Positions 8,238 through 15,933 of a stretch of 64,000 bases of DNA are shown in pieces. Below the pieces are notes generated by a model. That model made no database searches. It was not told the origin of the DNA and saw only the letters and a program-made list of their open reading frames with translations. Made by a program: the position numbers and the translations under genes. The stretch comes from RHKX01 sp041393495. GTDB lineage: Bacteria > Actinomycetota > Thermoleophilia > Solirubrobacterales > 70-9. The stretch covers positions 124,001-188,000 of the forward strand of contig JAWKKA010000002.1 of NCBI GenBank assembly GCA_041393495.1. The letters are read 5' to 3'. The first letter of the stretch is position 1. The number at the start of each line of letters is the position of its first letter.

Positions 8238-8935
8238 TGGCAGGCCCGGTCCGGGTCGCGGTCGCGGGCGCCGCCGGGCGGATGGGGGCAACCGTCTGCG
8301 ATGCCGTCGAGGCCGCCGCCGGGCTGGAGCTGACCGGCCGCGCCGATCCCGCCCTCGGGACCGCGATCGACGACGTCCTCGGCGACGCCGACGTCGTCGT
8401 CGATTTCACCGTGCCCGACCAGGCGCTGCCGAACGCCCATCGGTGCCTGCACGCCGGCGTCAGCGTCGTGGTCGGCACGACCGGCTTCGATGTCGAGAAG
8501 CTCCGCAAGTGCGCCACCGACCACTGGAACGGGGGAGCGGGCGGCCGCGCGTTCGTCGCGCCGAACTTCGCGATCGGCGCCGTGCTGATGATGGAGGCCG
8601 CCCAGCGCATCGCCCGGCACATGCCCGAGGTGGAGATCGTCGAGCTCCATCACGCGGCCAAGCTCGATAAGCCCTCCGGGACCGCGGCCCGGACCGCCGA
8701 CCTGCTGAGCGCGGCCGGCGCCAACGTCCACGAGCCGATTCACTCGGTTCGGCTTCCCGGCCTCGTCGCCCACCAGGAGGTGATCTTCGGGGGCGCGGGT
8801 GAGACGCTCTCGATTCGCCACGACTCGATCGACCGGAGCTCGTTCATGCCCGGGGTCGTGCTCGCCTGCCGCCGGGTCGGCACGCTGCCGGAGCCGCTCA
8901 CGATCGGGCTCGAGGCACTGCTCGGGTCGGATTGA
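8234..8935 (+). CDS. dapB: 4-hydroxy-tetrahydrodipicolinate reductase
   Basis: 233 residues from the ATG at 8234, chosen because it overlaps the previous stop and places the Rossmann motif VAVAGAAGRMG at the N-terminus. The DapB signature ELHHAAKLDKPSGTA lies near residues 136-150, with the catalytic His pair and Lys. It reduces hydroxy-tetrahydrodipicolinate in lysine and meso-DAP synthesis. It is a little shorter than the usual 245-270 residues. dapA lies 1.7 kb downstream, beyond an amidase. Confidence 0.94.
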   Translation: MMAGPVRVAVAGAAGRMGATVCDAVEAAAGLELTGRADPALGTAIDDVLGDADVVVDFTVPDQALPNAHRCLHAGVSVVVGTTGFDVEKLRKCATDHWNGGAGGRAFVAPNFAIGAVLMMEAAQRIARHMPEVEIVELHHAAKLDKPSGTAARTADLLSAAGANVHEPIHSVRLPGLVAHQEVIFGGAGETLSIRHDSIDRSSFMPGVVLACRRVGTLPEPLTIGLEALLGSD

Positions 8936-9045
8936 AAGCCAAGCTGACCGGTCTCGGAGCGTTCCTTCGCCCCCGGGGCCCTCGACCGTCGATCCCGGGA
9001 CGATCGGCTCGTCTGGCCGCCGAGCCGACCCCCTGGGTCATCTCA

Positions 9046-9078
9046 CCCACGCATGACGTGGGCAGGATTACCCACGTC
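9046..9078 (+). promoter_or_regulatory. Two mutually exclusive hairpins upstream of the amidase gene
   Basis: CCCACG (9046-9051), CGTGGG (9057-9062) and CCCACG (9071-9076) alternate. The middle arm can pair with the left arm (5-nt loop) or with the right one as GACGTGGG-N8-CCCACGTC (9055-9062 with 9071-9078). Such a switchable fold is compatible with attenuation or with a double operator. No known riboswitch core is recognised. Confidence 0.35.
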
Positions 9079-9101
9079 CCGAGCCGCCGCGAGCGCCCCG
9101 T

Positions 9102-9150
9102 CCCCCTCGGCGCCGAAGCAGCTTCGAGCGGCGGACGGCGCCCGAGGGGG
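9102..9150 (+). terminator. Long GC hairpin between dapB and the amidase gene
   Basis: CCCCCTCGGCGCC (9102-9114) pairs with GGCGCCCGAGGGGG (9137-9150), with one bulged base and a 22-nt loop. It is followed by CGTCTTGTG, a weak U-rich tail. It probably ends the pnp-dapB transcript, or acts as an attenuator together with the hairpins at 9046-9078. Confidence 0.4.
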
Positions 9151-9203
9151 CGTCTTGTGCCGATAGGGTTGGCGCTGAGATCCGGCGAAGCGGCAGAAGG
9201 GAA

Positions 9204-10688
9204 GTGGACTTGAGCGACGAGCTCGCAACGATGGACGCGACCGCGCAGGCGGAGTTGGTCGAGCGCGGTGAGGCGACGCCGGTCGAGTTGGTCGAGGCGG
9301 CCGTCGGGCGCGCCGAGCGCGTCGACCCGGAGATCAACGCGGTCATCCACGACCTCTCGGCGCGCGCTCTCGAGGCGGCGGCCGGGGAGCTCGGGGCGGG
9401 CCCGTTCCGGGGCGTCCCGTTCCTGCTCAAGGACCTCGGCGCGGCGAACGCCGGCGAGCCCCTCCACCTGGGGATGAAGGTCCTCAAGGAGGCGAACTTC
9501 CACTCGCCCGTGGACACGACGCTCGCCCAGCGGTTCCGTGCCGCCGGGCTGGTCACGATCGGGAAGACGAACACGCCGGAGCTCGGGATCGTCGCGACGA
9601 CCGAGCCGAAGGCGTACGGCGCGACGAGGAACCCGTGGGACACGAGCCGGACGCCCGGCGGCTCGAGCGGCGGCTCGGCGGCGGCCGTCGCCGCCGGAAT
9701 CGTGCCGATGGCCCACGCCAACGACGGCGGCGGCTCGATCCGGATCCCCGCCTCCAACTGCGGCCTCGTCGGCTTGAAGCCGACCCGGCAGCGGATCAGC
9801 GAGGGTCCGCTCGTCGGCGACGTCATGTCCGGGGTCACGGTCGAGCTCTGCGTCTCGCGCTCGGTCCGCGACAGCGCCCGGCTGCTCGAGGCGGTGCACG
9901 GGCCGGCGCCCGGCGACCCCTACGTCGCCCCGCCGCCGCTGCGGCCCTACACCGATGAGCTCGAGGACGAGAGCGGCGGCCTCCGGGTCGGGATCATGCG
10001 TCGGCCGACCATCGAGGGGGTCGAGGTGGCAGCGCCGTGCCTCGCCGCCGTCGAGGTGGCCGCGAAGCTGATCTCCTCGCTCGGCCACGAGGTCGACGAG
10101 GGAAACCCGCTCGACATGCTCCCGGCCGGCGAGGGCGGCCCCGACATCGAGGAGAGCTTCCTGACCCGTTGGGCGGCCGGGCAGGCGGCGACCCTAACGC
10201 AGCTCGGCATGCTGATCGGCCGCCCGATCACCGAGCACGACGTCGAGCCGCTGACCTGGGCGATGGCGCAGATCGGCCACGAGCGGACCGCCGGCCGCTA
10301 CCTGCTCGACGTCGCGATCCATCAGGGGCTGAGCCGCGTCGTCGCGGGCTGGTTCGAGACCGGCTACGACCTGCTGCTGACGCCGACGATGGCCGAGGTC
10401 GCGCCGCCGCTCGGGGTGATCGACACCGCCGCGCCCGACCCGATGTCCGCGTTCACGCGCTGCCTGCCGTCGGGCGCGTTCACGGCGATCTTCAACATCA
10501 CCGGCCAGCCGGGGATCAGCGTACCCCTGCACTGGACCGGCGAGGGCGTGCCGGTCGGCGTCCAGCTCGTCGCGCCGTTCGGTCGCGAGGACCTGCTGAT
10601 CAGGATCGCGGCGCAGCTGGAGAAGGCGGCGCCGTGGGCCGAGCGTCGGCCGCCGTTGTTCGCGGCGGCGGCTAACCTCAGCCCATGA
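9204..10688 (+). CDS. Amidase-signature family hydrolase (NylA / GatA-like)
   Basis: Up to 494 residues. The Ser-cisSer-Lys triad is visible: GKTNTPELG (Lys near 120), PGGSSGGSAAAVAAG (near 151-160) and DGGGSIRIPAS (Ser near 178). The wording resembles 6-aminohexanoate-cyclic-dimer hydrolase-type amidases more than GatA, and no gatC/gatB is adjacent. The substrate is unknown. GTG at 9204 is the most upstream start, but AGAAGGGAAG at 9195-9204 makes TTG at 9210 the better-spaced start. Its TGA overlaps the dapA ATG, so it is in an operon with dapA and RNase J. Confidence 0.85.
   Translation: MDLSDELATMDATAQAELVERGEATPVELVEAAVGRAERVDPEINAVIHDLSARALEAAAGELGAGPFRGVPFLLKDLGAANAGEPLHLGMKVLKEANFHSPVDTTLAQRFRAAGLVTIGKTNTPELGIVATTEPKAYGATRNPWDTSRTPGGSSGGSAAAVAAGIVPMAHANDGGGSIRIPASNCGLVGLKPTRQRISEGPLVGDVMSGVTVELCVSRSVRDSARLLEAVHGPAPGDPYVAPPPLRPYTDELEDESGGLRVGIMRRPTIEGVEVAAPCLAAVEVAAKLISSLGHEVDEGNPLDMLPAGEGGPDIEESFLTRWAAGQAATLTQLGMLIGRPITEHDVEPLTWAMAQIGHERTAGRYLLDVAIHQGLSRVVAGWFETGYDLLLTPTMAEVAPPLGVIDTAAPDPMSAFTRCLPSGAFTAIFNITGQPGISVPLHWTGEGVPVGVQLVAPFGREDLLIRIAAQLEKAAPWAERRPPLFAAAANLSP
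10674..10679 (+). promoter_or_regulatory. -10 box TAACCT for dapA, inside the amidase 3' end
   Basis: TAACCT ends 5 nt before the dapA ATG and sits in the last codons of the amidase gene. It fits the leaderless pattern seen elsewhere, so dapA-rnj may have its own promoter besides read-through. Confidence 0.35.
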
Positions 10689-11554
10689 CCCGGTTCAGGG
10701 GCGTCATCACGGCGATGGCAACGCCGTTCGACCGCGACGGGGCGGTCGACTTCGCCGCCGCGGGAAGGCTCGCAACCCACCTGCTCGAGCATGGCTCGAG
10801 CGGGTTGGTCGTGGCCGGGACGACCGGCGAAGCGGCGACGCTGAGCGACGAGGAGCAGATCGACCTGCTGCGGGCGGTCCGTGGCGAGGTCGGCCCCGAC
10901 GCGTTGCTGATCTGCGGCAGCGGCACCAACGACACGCGGCACTCGGTCGAGCTGACCCGGAAGGCCGATGCGGCCGGCGCCGACGCGATGCTCGTCGTCA
11001 CCCCCTACTACAACAAGCCGAACCGGGCCGGAATCAGGGCACACGTCGAAGCGATCGCCGCCTGCACCGTGAAGCCGATCGTCCTCTACAACATCCCCTC
11101 GCGCACCGTCGTCAACGTCGACCCCGACCAACTCGCCGAGCTCGCGGCGATCGACAACGTCGTCGCCGTCAAGCAGGCCAACGACGCCGATCTCGGGCCG
11201 ATCGAAGGGCTCGACGTGCTCGCCGGCAACGACGCCGTCTTCCTCCGGTGCCTCGAGATCGGCGGCCCGGGCGGGATCACGGTGGCCTCGCACATCGTCG
11301 GTCCGCAGATGGCGGCGATCCACGAGCGCTTCGAGGCCGGCGACATCGAGGCCGCGCGCGAGATCAACGCGGGCCTCGCGCCGATCTACGAGGCGCTCGC
11401 GGTGACGACGAACCCGATCCCGCTCAAGGGCGCCCTGCAGATGCTCGGGCTCTGCTCGGAGCGGATGCGGCTGCCGATGGTGCCGCTCGACGAGGGCCAG
11501 CGCGAGGTGGTCGGCGCCGCGCTCGAGCGGGCCGGCCTCGAGGTCGTCGGGTGA
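10685..11554 (+). CDS. dapA: 4-hydroxy-tetrahydrodipicolinate synthase
   Basis: 289 residues, a full-length TIM-barrel aldolase. It has GTTGEAATLSDEE (pyruvate/substrate binding), the YYNKPN motif, the YNIPSRT motif and the Schiff-base Lys in VAVKQAND near 162. It condenses pyruvate with aspartate semialdehyde, the first committed step to DAP and lysine. The start overlaps the amidase stop (ATGA) and its stop overlaps the RNase J GTG. dapA followed by RNase J is a conserved actinobacterial pair. Confidence 0.96.
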   Translation: MTRFRGVITAMATPFDRDGAVDFAAAGRLATHLLEHGSSGLVVAGTTGEAATLSDEEQIDLLRAVRGEVGPDALLICGSGTNDTRHSVELTRKADAAGADAMLVVTPYYNKPNRAGIRAHVEAIAACTVKPIVLYNIPSRTVVNVDPDQLAELAAIDNVVAVKQANDADLGPIEGLDVLAGNDAVFLRCLEIGGPGGITVASHIVGPQMAAIHERFEAGDIEAAREINAGLAPIYEALAVTTNPIPLKGALQMLGLCSERMRLPMVPLDEGQREVVGAALERAGLEVVG

Positions 11555-13218
11555 GCGGCAGCCTGCGGATCCTGCCGCTCGGCGGGCTCGGCGAGATCGG
11601 CAAGAACATGACCGTCGTCGAGCACGACGGGAGGATCGTCGTCGTCGACACCGGGCTGATGTTCCCGACCGCGGAGATGCTCGGGATCGATCTGGTCCTG
11701 CCCGACTTCTCCTATCTACGTGACCGGCTCGACGACATCGAGGCGATCGTCCTCACCCACGGGCACGAGGACCACGTCGGCGCGCTTCCCTACGTGCTCC
11801 GCGAGATCGGGCTCCCGCCGGCGATCTACGGGGGCCGCCTGACGATCGGGATGGTCCGCTCGAAGCTCGAGGAGCACAAGATCCGTGACGCGCCGTTGCG
11901 CGACCTCGCGCCCGGCAATCCGGTCGCGGCGGGCCCGTTCGAGATCGAGCTCGTCCACATGTCGCATTCGATCCCCGACGCCTGCGCGGTCGCTGTCGGC
12001 ACGCCGCTCGGCACGGTCCTCGTCACCGGCGACTACAAGTTCGACCAGACGCCGGTCGACGGCCGGCCGGCCGACTTCGCGCGCCTCGCCCGGCTCGGCG
12101 ACGAGGGCCTGCTCTGCCTCTGCGGCGACTCGACGAACGCCGACCGGCCCGGCGTCGCGATGTCGGAGGCGAGCGTCGGGCCGGCGTTGCTCGAGGCATT
12201 CTCGCGCTGCGAGGGACGGGTCATCGTCACCTGCTTCGCCTCGAACGTCCACCGCGTCCAGCAGGTTGTCGATGCCGCCGACCGGCTCGGCCGCAAGGTC
12301 GCCCTGGTCGGCCGCTCGATGCGCAAGAACTTCAACATCGCCGCCAACCTCGGGATCGCCCGGGCGCCCGAGGGCCTGTTGATCCAGCCGCGTGAGATCG
12401 AGGACTACCCCGACGACGAGGTGGTCGCGATCTCGACCGGCAGCCAGGGCGAGCCGCTCTCGGCGCTGCGACGGATGGCGCACGGCGAGCACCGTGACGT
12501 CGAGCTGCATTCCGGTGACACCGTCGTCTTCTCGGCGACCCCGGTGCCGGGCAACGAGCGGTCGGTCAACGAGACGATCGACCGGATCTTCGAGATCGGG
12601 GCCCGCGTGATCACGGCCGCCGACGCACCGATCCACGCCTCCGGCCACGGCTACCAGGAGGACATGAAGCTGATGCTGAACCTGACCCGGCCACGCTACG
12701 TGATGCCGATGCACGGCGACTTCAAGCGGATCCGCCTGCACGCGATGCTCGCCGAGTCGGTCGGGATCGAGCCGGAGCGGATCTTTCGCGCCCGCAACGG
12801 CGTCCCGCTCGAGATCGACGCCGACGGCGCCAGGCTGGGCGACGACATCGGGGCCGGGATGATCTTCGTCGACGGCCTCGAGCTCGGCGAGCCCGACGAC
12901 GCCGCCCTGCGCGATCGCCGCACGCTCTCCGCCGATGGGCTCGTGATCGTCGTCGCGACCGTCTCGCTCGAGGACGGCGAGGTGGCGGCCGACCCCGAGA
13001 TCAGCTTCCGCGGCGTCCCGATGGCGTCCGACGACGACGCCGACCGGCTGATCGACGAGCTCGCCGACGTCGTCGAGGACAACCTCGAGGCGGCTCTGAA
13101 CGGCCACGTCCGTGAGCCCGCCCTGATCCGGCAGGACGTCCACGACGCGGTCGCGACCCACGTCCACGAGCGCCTCAAGCGCCGCCCGATGATCCTGCCG
13201 GTGATCATCGAGGTATAG
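11551..13218 (+). CDS. rnj: Ribonuclease J
   Basis: 555 residues from GTG 11551, which overlaps the dapA stop; an open frame continues upstream but is only the shadow of dapA. The metallo-beta-lactamase core is seen in LGGLGEIGKNM, THGHEDHVGALPY (~70-82), HSIPDA and GDYKFDQTP, then the beta-CASP part (GRSMRKNFNIA, STGSQGEPLSALRRM) and ASGHGYQEDMKLM ... MPMHGDFKR. It is an endo-/5'-exoribonuclease in mRNA decay and rRNA processing. With PNPase and RNase Y, it makes this a three-nuclease RNA-decay neighbourhood. Confidence 0.95.
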   Translation: MSGSLRILPLGGLGEIGKNMTVVEHDGRIVVVDTGLMFPTAEMLGIDLVLPDFSYLRDRLDDIEAIVLTHGHEDHVGALPYVLREIGLPPAIYGGRLTIGMVRSKLEEHKIRDAPLRDLAPGNPVAAGPFEIELVHMSHSIPDACAVAVGTPLGTVLVTGDYKFDQTPVDGRPADFARLARLGDEGLLCLCGDSTNADRPGVAMSEASVGPALLEAFSRCEGRVIVTCFASNVHRVQQVVDAADRLGRKVALVGRSMRKNFNIAANLGIARAPEGLLIQPREIEDYPDDEVVAISTGSQGEPLSALRRMAHGEHRDVELHSGDTVVFSATPVPGNERSVNETIDRIFEIGARVITAADAPIHASGHGYQEDMKLMLNLTRPRYVMPMHGDFKRIRLHAMLAESVGIEPERIFRARNGVPLEIDADGARLGDDIGAGMIFVDGLELGEPDDAALRDRRTLSADGLVIVVATVSLEDGEVAADPEISFRGVPMASDDDADRLIDELADVVEDNLEAALNGHVREPALIRQDVHDAVATHVHERLKRRPMILPVIIEV

Positions 13219-13245
13219 GTAACTCCGGCGGAATGCTCCGGGCTT

Positions 13246-13488
13246 CGCCCGTCCGCTTCCGCCGGCTCGCTGCCGGCGAACGGCAGCGCTCAGGTCACGG
13301 CGCCGCTGTCCGCGGCGCCGGAAGCGCTGCGCCGCCTTGCTCCCGGCGGGCGCCCGTCCGCTTCCGCCGGCTCGCTGCCGGCGAACGGCAGCGCTCAGGT
13401 CACGGCGCCGCTGTCCGCGGCGCCGGAAGCGCTGCGCCGCCTTGCTTCCGGCGGGCCGTCCGCTGCCGCCGGCTCGCTGCCGGCGCCC
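13246..13488. repeat. 105-bp tandem repeat, about 2.3 copies, after RNase J
   Basis: Copy 1 runs 13246-13350 and copy 2 13351-13455, nearly identical; a diverged partial third copy reaches about 13488. Each unit holds several hairpins, such as CGCTGCCG-GCGAA-CGGCAGCG (13268-13288) and GGCGCCG-N7-CGGCGCC (13299-13319). The 17-mer CTTCCGCCGGCTCGCTG in each full unit also occurs at 13688-13704 in the 3' end of the histidine kinase gene, and CCGTCCGCTTCCGCCGG recurs inverted at 48891-48907. The open frame through it on the + strand has no recognisable product. Confidence 0.85.
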
Positions 13489-13516
13489 GGCGGCCGGGAT
13501 GGCCGCCAACGAGAAA

Positions 13517-13546
13517 CCCGCCGGATCAGGAGGGGGATCCGGCGGG
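13517..13546 (-). terminator. Intrinsic terminator of the histidine kinase transcript
   Basis: Perfect 11-bp stem CCCGCCGGATC / GATCCGGCGGG with an 8-nt loop. Read on the minus strand it is followed by TTTCTCGTT, so it is oriented to stop the regulator/kinase transcript. It may also slow + strand transcription coming from RNase J. Confidence 0.65.
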
Positions 13547-13551
13547 CTGCA

Positions 13552-13571
13552 ATTGGCTCAGGCTTGCCAAT
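13552..13571. promoter_or_regulatory. Palindrome ATTGGC-N8-GCCAAT
   Basis: A perfect 6-bp inverted repeat of relatively low GC in a very GC-rich stretch. It could be a protein-binding site or a small RNA hairpin. Nearby, CGCGGGGA (13624-13631) and TCCCCGCG (13664-13671) form a second, wider inverted pair, so 13.5-13.68 kb is a structured non-coding stretch. Confidence 0.35.
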
Positions 13572-13681
13572 CAGGTGCCGCTCGGTCGGCTTTGGGGGAG
13601 GACCGGGCGGCTGTTGTCTCGTCCGCGGGGAATACTCGGCCCGGCGTCTAAAGCGCTCCTCAATCCCCGCGAATAGTTCGC

Positions 13682-15126
13682 TCAAACTTCCGCCGGCTCG
13701 CTGAGCGGCATCGTGATCTCGAAACAGGCGCCGCCGGCTCGGCCGTTGCGAGCGAGGACGGTGCCGCCGTGGGCGGTCACGACCGCCCGGACGATCGAGA
13801 CCCGAGGCCGGTCCCGGCGCCGTTGCGGTTGCTGCGGTCGGCTGGGCCCTCACCGCGCACGAACCGCTCGAAGAGCTGGCTCTCCATGCCCGGGGACAGG
13901 CCCGGGCCATCGTCGGAGACCGTCAGCACGGCCATGCCGTCGGCCTCGGCGAGCCCGACGGCGACCCGGGTCCCCGACGGCGTGTGGCGGATCGCGTTCT
14001 CGAGCAGGTTGAGGATCATCCGATGGAGCTCGTCGGGATTGCCCTCGACGGGCGCCGAGCCGTGCAGGTCGGCGCTGACCGTGTGCTCGCCGGCAACCGG
14101 CGTGACCTCCTCGACCGCCTCCGCGGCGATCGCCGCGAGGTCGCACTCGACGCGTCCACCGAGGCGACCGGCGTCGGCTCGGGCGAGCAGCAGCAGATCG
14201 CCGACGAGCCGGTTCATCCGCTTCGAGCTGCGCAGCGCCGAGGCGACCGCTGCGGCCTCGTCCTCATCGGCGGCGCCGGCGGCGAGCGCCTGCTCGAGCA
14301 GCTCGAGGTTGGCGAGGATGCTGGTCAGCGGCGTCCGCAGCTCGTGTGAGGCGTCGGCGACGAACTCGCGCTGGCGCTTGATCGTGCTCGGTCTCGGCGC
14401 GGGCCGCGTCGAGCTCGCCAAGCATCTGGTCGAGGGTCCGCGCCAGCTCGGCGACCTCGTCGTCGCTCTCCGGCTCGGGGAGCCGTCGCGACGGGTCGCG
14501 CGTGGTCGCGATGTCTCCGGCGGCCGCGGTCAATGCCGAGATCGGGCGCATCGCCCGCCGCGCGACCGCCATCCCGGCGACGCCGGCCAGCAGCGTCCCG
14601 ATCGCCACCCCGGCGCCGAGGAAGAGCCAGAGCCGCCCGATCGTCGCACCGAGCGAGGACTCCGGCCGTGCGTACTGGATGTAGAGCGGGGACGGGGTGG
14701 TGCCGATCTGCGAGGGGATGGTCGAGTAGATCTGAGCCGAAGCGACCTGATAGGGCCCCGCGGCGACGACCCGGTTGGTGTCGGCGGGCCGAACGGCACC
14801 TTGTCCGACGTCGCCCGGTCGATCCGGCCGTCAGCGCTGACGATCCTGATCTCGGCGTCGTTGGCGAGGGTGATGTTGTTGAGGCTGCCGGAGACCGGCT
14901 GGTCGGTCGCGTCGAGGCCGATCGCGTTGGCGAGCGTCGTCGCGTTGCCGCTCAACTCGCGCTCGAAGTCGTTGTGGAGTCGGTCGGTGACGAGCCGGCC
15001 GACGACCGCTGCGAAACCGATCAGGATGACCGCCGTCAGGGTCGCCGAGACGATCGCGATCCGGACCCGGACCGGAAGCCGGCGCGAGCGGGCGTAGAGG
15101 TGCTTCAGGCCCTGCAGCGGGTTCAT
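13682..15126 (-). pseudogene. Two-component sensor histidine kinase, frame broken three times (probable sequence error)
   Basis: When the frames are joined this is a full ~482-residue kinase. It has an N-terminal TM helix (VSATLTAVILIGFAAVVGRLV), an extracytoplasmic sensor region, a second TM (LWLFLGAGVAIGTLLAG), a HAMP segment, HisKA with the phospho-acceptor in SHELRTPLTS, and HATPase with NLLENAIRHTPSGT, DDGPGL and GTGLG, ending in ITMPLSEPAEV. Frame changes fall near 14785-14790, 14383-14396 and 13801. Two fit loss of one base; the middle one needs two lost bases or one gained. Both sides of every break stay conserved, so I read it as an intact gene with errors. It follows its regulator with a 4-nt gap. 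Confidence 0.8.
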
Positions 15127-15130
15127 CGGC

Positions 15131-15819
15131 TCACGCTCTGACCACGTAGCCGGCACCCCGCTTCGTGTGCAGGATCCGTTCCTCTCCTCCTCCTCGAGCT
15201 TGCGCCTGAGGTTGCTGATGAACACATCGATCGTGTTCGTCATCGAGGTCGGGTCGTAGCCCCAGACCTCCTCGAGCAGGCGCTCGCGTGAGATCACCAG
15301 CCGCTCGTTCCGCATCAGGAACTCGAGCAGCTCGAACTCCCGGTTGGTCAGCTCGACGACCCGTCCGGAGCGCGTCACCTCTCTGGTCCCGGGGTTGAGC
15401 ATCAGATCGCCGACGGTGAGCGACGCCGTGCCGCGTGGCGGGCGGCGACGCAACAGCGACCGGATCCGGGCGAGCAGCTCCGCGCGTTCGAAAGGCTTGA
15501 CGAGATAGTCGTCGGCGCCGGCGTCGAGGCCCTCGACCCGGTCGGCGGTGTCCGAGCGCGCGGTCAGGATCAGGATCGGCACGTCGCCGCCCGCACGCAG
15601 CTTCCGGCAGACATCGACCCCGTCGAGCTTCGGAAGGCCGAGATCGAGGACGACGAGGTCGGGGACGAACCCGCTCGCCATGCCCAGGGCCTGCTCGCCG
15701 TCGGCGGCGGTCCGGACCTCATGGCCCTCCTGGCGCAGCGATCGGCGCAGGACGTCGGCGATGTCCTCGTCGTCTTCGACGACGAGGACACGCCCGATCA
15801 GGTTGTCGGCATCGCTCAC
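15131..15819 (-). pseudogene. OmpR/PhoB-type response regulator, one frameshift near its 3' end (probable sequence error)
   Basis: About 229 residues after correction. The receiver domain has the acidic pair in VVEDDEDI, phospho-acceptor Asp in VVLDLGLPKLDGV, and Lys in VKPFERAEL. The winged-helix output domain has LTNREFELLEFLMRN and MTNTIDVFISNLRRKLE. The frame breaks near 15181; one added base restores the classic ending RILHTKRGAGYVVRA. GTG 15819 is chosen because it precedes the receiver core and TAGAAT lies 8 nt upstream. The signal sensed by the pair is unknown. The pair interrupts the common rnj-ftsK adjacency. Confidence 0.82.
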
Positions 15820-15827
15820 GCCAGCGA

Positions 15828-15833
15828 ATTCTA
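15828..15833 (-). promoter_or_regulatory. -10 box TAGAAT for the response regulator
   Basis: On the minus strand TAGAAT ends 8 nt before the GTG start, the same leaderless-type spacing as other genes here. Confidence 0.45.
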
Positions 15834-15933
15834 AGACCGTCGTCGGCCGTCCAACCGGTCGCAGCGGCGGCGGCACGACCGCCGGATCCGACGGGTTGGC
15901 CCGCGCAGGGGACGGCGGGGCTGCGTCGAAGGG

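Noticed and set aside
4626..8291. Very long open frame (over 1200 codons) on the minus strand across pnp and the M16 gene
   Set aside because: It is the antisense shadow of two clear genes in GC-rich DNA, with low-complexity Asp/Arg/Leu/Glu-rich translation and no motif.
8932..9213. Small plus-strand frame after dapB
   Set aside because: It crosses several strong hairpins, has no recognisable motif and ends inside the amidase start; treated as leader DNA.
11716..13509. Long minus-strand open frame across RNase J and the repeat
   Set aside because: Antisense to RNase J; its N-terminal part only translates the 105-bp DNA repeat.
13233..13676. Plus-strand frame through the 105-bp repeat
   Set aside because: Composition is that of the DNA repeat (Arg/Ala/Gly/Pro), with no ribosome site and no domain; better explained as intergenic repeat.
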